A DNA stretch of 64,000 nt from Fremontodendron californicum (Eukaryota; Streptophyta; Magnoliopsida; Malvales; Malvaceae), in contig JAULJL010000035.1 in NCBI GenBank assembly GCA_030761205.1, positions 14,549,001 through 14,613,000 of the forward strand, read 5' to 3'. The notes beneath the pieces were generated by a model. The model was not told the origin of the DNA and made no database searches. It saw only the letters and a program-made list of their open reading frames with translations. The position numbers and the translations under genes were made by a program. Of the stretch, positions 57,060 to 64,000 are shown piece after piece. How positions within the stretch are numbered: the stretch's first letter is position 1; each line of letters starts with the position of its first letter.

Positions 57060-58260
57060 AAAAAAGTTAAATATTAATCATTTGGCTGTAATATATTACT
57101 TATGTCAGTTTTGATACTTAAATAATTAAAATTCGTAATTAATTACTTGAACTTCAATTTGGTAATGCAGAATACTCGAAGGACTAACATCGTTAACAAA
57201 AAAGTTAACGGATCTTTTTCAGCCAATAAGAAACCATCAAATGACATGGGATGCCTCATTACATGTAAATTGTAATCACCATATTAGCAAGTGGGTCTAT
57301 CGTCACATTAGCAAAAGATAAAAAAAATAAACTTGAAATTTGTAAAAATAAAAAATTAAAAAAAAAATAGTAAAAAAATACTTGAAAATAATAAAAGAGA
57401 CGAATCAAGGAGAGAGAGGGAGGGAGAGAGAGAGAGAGAGAGGGAAGAAAGAAGGGAGGAGCGGGAAGAGAAGTGAAGGGAGGTTAGTCGACTGTCGATC
57501 TGGCTCTTAAAAAAAAAAGAGGAAATGGAAGGGGAAGAGGGAGAAGGCAGGGCGGAGAGAAAGGCTGGTAGTCAGTCGAACTGACTGGCCTAAGGCAAAT
57601 TTGTCGCCAATTTACTTTCGACCGGCCAGATCAGAGGCCACCTCCCCTCCACTCCCTTCTCTCTCTTTTCCCTTTCCCCTCTCCCTCGATTCCCCTTTCT
57701 TTCTTTTTTTTTTAATTTTTTATTTTTTATAAAAAGTTTCATATGTTTTATATTTTTCTATATTTCTAATTTTTGATTTTGAATTTATTGAAATTTTTAA
57801 GAAAATTTCTAGATTTTTTTAAGCACTAATCATATTTTTTTAAATTTATTTTTGATAAAAAATATCAATTTTTAATTCTTTTTTAAATGTTTTCAATATT
57901 TTGAATCTTTTAAAAGTTTTCTAGATTTTTAAAAGTTTTAATTTTGAATTTATTAAAAAATTCATTTTTAAATTTTTTAACCTTTTAAAAAAAAATTGAA
58001 TTTTTTTTTAATTTTTTATAATTTTTTTCATATTTTCTATTGTTTGAAACTTAAAAAAAAAAAAAAAATTATTTTTTGTCTTCATGTGGACGTAATGATT
58101 ACTCTCTAATGATGTGGTATTTTGACACATGTCATGATTTCGTTAGTTGTTATTATCCGTCAGCAAGTTGACTACAATGTTAATTAATCCAATGGTCAAA
58201 AGTGTTTGATAGAATGTAAATTCAAATACTTATAGATAACTCACACAATATACAAACTGA
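57060..58260. mobile_element. Possible non-coding element with purine/pyrimidine arms
   Basis: Near the left end ACTCGAAGGACTAACATCG and, inverted at the right end, CATTGGATTAATTAACATTG are weakly alike. Inside, a purine arm (57405-57560, with a GA run near 57412-57445) is followed by a pyrimidine arm (57635-57720), roughly reverse complements, flanking a GC-rich core (GACTGGCCTAAGG). No coding. Boundaries provisional. Confidence 0.4.
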
Positions 58261-59521
58261 ATAATTCTTTGGGAAAAGACTGCTATTAAATGGAAGCTTC
58301 CCTTGATAATTACTTGCCCCTACCGTCCATCCTTCTTTGATTAATTGCTTGATTATTTAAAAATTTTGAATTAATTATATCTTAATCAAGCAATTTTTAA
58401 AACTTTTTTCAGTATATATTTACATATATGTTTATGTAGACATATTATTAAGGCATAATTAATGTGTTGTATTATCCTTAAATTGTTGTATGTGAAATTG
58501 ACTAATGCAAATAATTGAAGAAGAAGAAACTTTATGTAAGGTGTTGGAAGGTATTAACTTTTTCCAAGGTTTCTCTCAATACATTTATGAAAAAAGATTC
58601 TGATAATCATGGAGCAACCAATCATCGATTTGGTATGTTTAAAATCAGTTGTAAGCAGTTGTAACCCTAATATTTCTTTCATTATTGTTTTTCAAATATT
58701 GTTTGCACCACTTATATAATTGAGTTCTATGAATTCTTTCATACAAATCAAAAAAAAAAATCAACAATGTAACGTTTTGTATTTTTTTTTTTTTTGGATT
58801 TAAGTTATCATAATCGAATCACGTATCACTTTGTGTTCTTGTATTCTTTCCTTCTTTATCAAAGTCGGATTAAATTTTAAATAAGAATATTGTAGATTGA
58901 AAAGAGTAATAAAGAACACAAGAACACACCCTATTAAGACATCTTTTTTCAAAGGATAAAACTATATATAAAAACAAGTTTCAGTCTTCAAAACGCAACA
59001 ATACTTCATAACGGATACAGTACAATAATTTTTGCATCAATAATTTTACAATAATTAAGTAAAGTATATAGGGGTTGACCAAATTTGAATTGCTCTCACA
59101 AATTGTATATAGAATTGGATGCATCGATCACCAGATTATTACTTTTTTGGTACTTATCACATGATTAATTTTTTAACATTAAGAACCTGATCATACATAT
59201 TTATTATATAGTTCTATTCAGTTCAATTCACAATATTTATTATATTTATATTCAGTTGATCAATACACATTTAATATATTTATATTTAATTTAATAAGCA
59301 TTTTATAACAATATGCTTTTTTTCTTGTTTGTTCCCTAAGTTCTTGAACATATTTTTTTCCATAGTTTGTTTTCCACCATGAGAAGGAAAAAAGAGAACA
59401 ATTTATGTCTATAATATTTACAAGTGGCAAGAAATGTGGGTAATAGACTAATAGTAGTGATAAAGTTTATATTAATCTTATTGATTTTGTTGATTAATAT
59501 TTTTTTATGTTTAGATAATAT
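58261..59521. other. Intergenic, no gene recognised
   Basis: AT-rich; only short frames. Confidence 0.5.
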
Positions 59522-59587
59522 TAGATCTGTTCAAGGATCGGGCTATCCGCCCGACCCGACAGATCTGACTCATATTGGATCGGGTGT
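59522..59587. mobile_element. MITE family B fragment, left end only
   Basis: TAGATCTGTTCAAGGATCGG, CCCGACCCGAC and TGGATCGGGT are family B left-arm text. The copy stops where a family C element begins, so it was probably cut by that insertion. Confidence 0.75.
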
Positions 59588-59845
59588 AGATAAGTTTTTT
59601 AAAATAAGCTTTTATATTTTTATTATACCCAAGTAAATCATTATCTTTTAATTTGTACTTAAATAAGCCCTTATTTCAAATGAAAGATTAATTCATGTTA
59701 AGGATGTATTTAGGTATAAATTAAAGATTAAAGATTTATTTGGGTACAAATTAAAGGTTAAGATTTTGGATACAAATTTATGATTAAATATTTATTTGAG
59801 AGTAATAAAAGTATAGAAGCTTACTTAGATAAAATGGTAAATTTT
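59588..59845. mobile_element. MITE family C, copy 2
   Basis: Same ends and motif order as 54853-55110 (AATAAGCTTTTATATTTTTA at left, its inverse at 59800-59835). Abuts the family B fragment. A 70-codon plus frame at 59424-59636 crosses both repeats and is not a gene. Confidence 0.65.
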
Positions 59846-60759
59846 TAAAGGTTTTTTTGTTATTTTAACCAATTATTTAACAATTTCTTTTGGTATAGAC
59901 ATGAAGTCAAAAGGGAGAAAAAGGATTTAAGGTTTAAATCTTAATTCTTTTCTTAATGAAGAATAAAGATCAATTGAACCAAACTTTGATTGTTTGTTGA
60001 TTAATTATTCAAAATACTAATCGAGACCAAGACTTAAAAAAATAAATTTAGGATATTTTGCATTATTTTCTTTTTCTTTTTTTAATAAAGGAAGCTGCAT
60101 TTGTTAATAATAATAAAAAAAAGATTACAGATGTTGAAATTTGAATCCTAGACTTACTAGATGTCATCTTTTATTTTGTATATACCGGGATTCCAATAGT
60201 TTAGTAAAAATTAAGCAATATCATAATAGTTTAATTGTAATATAATGTTTCAAAATAAGTTAGCTTAGAACATGAGAAAAATAATTAAATTTTTGTTAAG
60301 TATAACACTTAATTCAATTGGATAGTTTATGACTTAAGTATCAATTGAACTTATATTTTTATATTAGTGTTCTCAATTTTTTTTTAATAATGAGGAATTA
60401 ATTCGTAGACTTTTGGAGGATTCTAAAGTTAAATCTAAAATCATCTAAAACTAATATTATTTAAAAACTCTTTATAAGGCATTAATAATATTTTTTTAGG
60501 TTCCTAATCTACCCTTAATCTCTCAACACCTATCTATTAACTCACTTGAGGAGGATATGTATTCTTATCTAATTATTTTTAAGTAAATTACAATAACTCA
60601 CCATGTAGTGAAAGACCTAATAAATACTAGAATATGCTCTCACTACTTTTTGGAAAATTGAATTAAAGTTTTGAACATGATATTTATATTAATATATGGT
60701 AGATGCAATGATTCAATTCTTAAATTAATGAACTTAGAGTTAAAATTGAATCATTATGA
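59846..60759. other. Intergenic, AT-rich
   Basis: Nothing supported on either strand. Confidence 0.5.
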
Positions 60760-61290
60760 AAAACTATGCAAAATATGAAATGAATTGAAACACAGCAAGA
60801 ACAAAACATGGAAAAAAATAATTAAAACACGATACGAAAAATAACATGAACACTACACAAATACACGAACACGTCAAAATATACATAAAACGAATTATTA
60901 ATGTGTAAAAAATTATATAAATTTTTAATATCTCGAATATGATAATGACACCAAAAAATAATACGAAAATATATTGAATACGATAATAGCACGAAAAAAT
61001 AACACGAACATAAACACGATACAGACACATAAATTTTCCTCTCTTTTTTTCTCTTCTCTACCCTTTCTTTTCCTTTATTTCCTCTTTCTTTTCTTTTATT
61101 TCTTTTTCCTTTATTTTCTTTCTTTCCTTCTCCATCAAAAGAAAGAAAAAAAAAATGCTTTGCAATACCTTAATTAACCTCTCTAATACAACTAATGACC
61201 ATGCTTAGTTGTCCCAATACAAAGCCTTCTAAAATTGAAATTGAGCCCTCACATTGTATGGAGACAACTTTTAATTATAGTATAGATATA
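60760..61290. repeat. Dispersed repeat, uninterrupted copy
   Basis: AACACGTCAAAATATACATA, AATACGATAATAGCACG and the following CTCTTTTTTTCTCTTCTC tract parallel the two pieces 22340-22686 and 44104-44340 in order. Gives the pre-insertion state of the gypsy target. Confidence 0.55.
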
Positions 61291-61306
61291 GATATGCTGA
61301 CACATA

Positions 61307-61561
61307 TAAACCTGCTCAAGGATCGGGTAATCCATTCGGTTTGATAGGTTCGACTCAAATTGGGTCAGATTTTGGTAATTCAAGTGGATCCAGCCCAAAT
61401 TATTATTCATTAAATAAAAAATATGTTATTTATTTAAATTTAATTATAAAAATATTTTTTTTAATATTTTTGAACAGTAAACGAATTTTCGGATCGGCCC
61501 GGTCCAAAACAGGTTTGGTAAGAAAAAACTTCAGGCCACGGCCAGCCGATGAGCAAGTCTA
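61307..61561. mobile_element. MITE family B, diverged copy (255 bp)
   Basis: Left TAAACCTGCTCAAGGATCGG, right GATGAGCAAGTCTA, AT-rich centre with TTTAAATTTAATTATAAAAA. No matching 8-bp duplication is left. Confidence 0.8.
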
Positions 61562-62524
61562 ATAACCCCCTATGAAATATTTTTGTTAATTTTAAAACTA
61601 ACAACGTTTTATTTTTTTCTTTGTCACCCTTTATTCTTTCTTGATTTCATAGTTTTTTCTTCCTTTATTTTTTATTTTTGTTAATTTCTCACTACTTTTT
61701 CTCTATCAATATCTTATATATATGTCATTTTTCCTTTACTACTATATTGACGTGAAAATTAATGGAAGAAATTACAAGGGGATAAAGCTTCAATTTTTAA
61801 ATCTTAAGGGACAAATTTAATTAACCTCTAATCACAGGATATGGATTCGAAGAACAGATATGGATTGAATGTCTTCTTCACTTTTGCTCTGAGTGAAGAT
61901 GGTATGATTATTTATAATATAATGACAATCTTTACATATGGTAAGTCAACTATTTAAGAGCTATTGTTTAGGCTATATTACTGAGATTACATCTAATCAA
62001 GGATTATATGATTGCTTAAATATAGCAGCAAACTGTACAATCATGATCTGTCAAGCCTTTGAATCTATATGGTGTGCAATCTGATGTCAAGCAATGCTTT
62101 GAATCTGTATGGCTCTCCTCTACAATTTATGCATAATGTTTTGGATGACTATTAATAACATGTAAAAAAAAACCGAAAATATAGCAGATTTTATAGGGCT
62201 TATACCGGAGATTCTTATATTATTTGGGATTAAACAAAAATAAAACCCAAGCCATTATGTTTCAAATAATTGGTTTCTATCAATTGAGTCGAATAATATT
62301 CTATTTGATCCATCATATTTTTATTTTATTTTTTGGAACCCATCAAATATTTATTTATTACTAATCTGAAAAGGCTAAAGACTTGAGTATCCAATCTACA
62401 AATATTAATAAATGATTGAGCTTTGAGGGATCTTGTTTGAATCTTTTACCCAGCTTTTATCTTAAAAATAATGCATTTTTTTCTTCACAAAATATTGAGC
62501 AAAACTACTTATCTCATAAAGTAA

Positions 62525-62576
<52 letters not shown>

Positions 62577-62767
62577 ATTATTATATAGTACCTGATTGTT
62601 ACCTCTAGATAATTAAACTTAGAATGTGAAGGTTCATGTTTAGTTGAAATCCAATAAGATTCCACCCTAGTTTTTAAACTTTTACAAAATTTCATGTTCG
62701 ATATCTATGAATTTATCATCCACGACTTTTTTAATTCATCCTCCATCAATAAATTATTTATAAAAAT
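61562..62767. other. Intergenic, with a (TA)n tract
   Basis: (TA)25 or so at 62525-62574. The stretch 61835-62110 is less AT-rich but has no frame or domain that I recognise. Confidence 0.5.
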
Positions 62768-63157
62768 TAGATTTGTTCAAAAATCATATTACTTTTCTAA
62801 ACTCAAAGATTCACTCGACATTTGGGCAAAAAAATGAAACGCGTTTTAAAAATGAGTCGGACCTTGGGCATAGCATTTTACAGTATGACCTGGCCTGACC
62901 CTATCCATTTTACTATTAGTAATATAAAATTTTAAGGGATTGATCTTTTTTTAAGAGGGATCAATCTTTTTTTAAGAGTGATCGATCTTTCTATGTCAAA
63001 ATTTGAACAAGCCTGTATGAGTTTGAATAGTGTTTTGCATATACAGGCCATATCTGAATATAAAATTCTGCCCATATTTTGGGTTGAGCCGAACCTGGAC
63101 AATCATAATGTTTGTTGATATCCTTTTAGGACTTGATCCGATCCATGAATAGATCTA
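62768..63157. mobile_element. MITE family B, diverged long copy (390 bp)
   Basis: Left TAGATTTGTTCAAAAATC, right GATCCATGAATAGATCTA. Flanking 8-mers ATAAAAAT and TTAAAAAC agree at 6 of 8, a worn duplication. Longer than other copies, with a tandem GATCAATCTTTTTTTAAGAG motif near 62940-62990. Confidence 0.6.
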
Positions 63158-64000
63158 TTAAAAACATGACAGAATTGTATATATTAAGATAAATCGAGAA
63201 TGTTTAATTAAAAAAGATGGTGAAAAATAAATTTGAGAATTTTTTTTAATCATGGATGAAACTGAAACTTTCTTATGAATTTCAATAATTTATATTAATT
63301 ATAGCAGGATTTATTGCATCATGTTTTTGTTTTATCTTTTGTGAGTCACTTAAAATTATATATGCTCCAAAAACTGATAAGTATGAACAATTAAACACCA
63401 AAAAAACAATAATCAATTGGGCACCATCAATCAGAATAATGCATTCTTTATTAATAATAATAATCACATATCATTTTGTTTGAGGATGCCCTACAGGCTA
63501 CAGCCTTATCAGTTTATTATTATTATTTATTATTATTATTAAAAAAAATTAAATCAGACTTATCAGATTTTCAAATATAAAACAAAATCAATGATCAGAG
63601 TTTGCTGAAACAATTTGGTCAAATGTATGTTATAAAAAAGGTGATTTGTTTGCTTATAGTTATATATTGAAATGGACTTATGGATTTGATCTGGCTGGAA
63701 GTTGCCCTCAAGTGGGATTTGGGAAGCTACCCTACCAATCAAGTGGGATTTGGCAAGTTTTAGTCGGTCATATTTGTCTTACAAGTAAGAACAAGGGTCC
63801 GGTAAATCGGTGTTTATAAATATTGATTAAAAATTATTTAATTATTATTTTTTTTAAAATTATATTTAATGTATTATTTTATTATATTTAAGAAAAAATA
63901 ATTTATTAATTGTATTTTTATGAGAAATTATCCCATACACCGTCGTTTGCCGGTAAAATTTTTAGATTCCACAAGCAAAATTAACAGACAGTGTGATATA
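63158..64000. other. Intergenic to window end
   Basis: No gene. A short direct repeat CAAGTGGGATTTGG occurs at about 63711 and 63741. Confidence 0.5.

Noticed and set aside
60764..61177. Short hydrophobic frames on both strands
   Set aside because: Translation of the AT-rich dispersed repeat and a TTTCTT tract; no conserved features.
1..64000. tRNA and rRNA genes
   Set aside because: I looked for clover-leaf signatures and rRNA text by eye and found none; only primer sites complementary to tRNA ends occur. A tRNA scan would be decisive.

Overview
The window is AT-rich, TE-dense nuclear DNA from a eudicot plant. Evidence: plant Ty1/copia and Ty3/gypsy (Ogre/Tat-like) LTR retrotransposons, a plant-type MULE, several MITE families, and plant genes (two nodulin-like/MFS transporters and the first exon of a PIN-LIKES auxin carrier). 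The species cannot be named from sequence alone. No rRNA, tRNA, CRISPR or bacterial operon structure was seen.

Layout. 1-5335: a very young, coding-intact Ty1/copia element whose 5' LTR is cut by the window edge; the two LTRs differ at one position over the 443 comparable bases. 5336-6640: an old LTR remnant, then the 5' end (5'UTR intron plus coding exon 1) of a minus-strand PILS gene. The rest of that gene is not between exon 1 and the copia element, so the copia probably sits in its intron 1, or the gene is truncated. 6638-6996: a MITE. 7602-12950: a 5.3-kb MULE with about 220-bp terminal inverted repeats, a 97-bp x 9 telobox-bearing tandem array upstream of the transposase, and a transposase gene with one intron and one in-frame stop. 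12960-16500: intergenic with two MITE-type insertions. 16524-18308: the first nodulin-like/MFS transporter (minus strand). 18309-22686: MITEs and a 712-bp foldback element.

22687-44098 is one nested retrotransposon complex. A long-LTR Ty3/gypsy element (LTRs about 2.9 kb, 5-bp target duplication CATTA, Ogre/Tat-like primer site) carries only a decayed gag and no visible pol. Its 5' LTR was hit twice: by a gypsy-type element now reduced to a solo LTR (23234-24420, duplication GCCAC), and by a minus-strand Ty1/copia element with 1.7-kb LTRs and a decayed pol (26269-34673). Its 3' untranslated part holds a 60-bp tandem array.

44099-51405: intergenic with hAT-type MITEs (several with perfect 8-bp duplications) and a 900-bp element. 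51406-53262: the second nodulin-like/MFS transporter, same strand and clearly paralogous to the first, so the pair looks like an old tandem duplication pushed 33 kb apart by TE insertion. 53263-64000: AT-rich DNA without a supported gene, with MITEs and low-complexity tracts.

The functional protein genes are the two transporters and possibly PILS. Everything else is mobile DNA, and target-site duplications and nesting give a readable insertion order.
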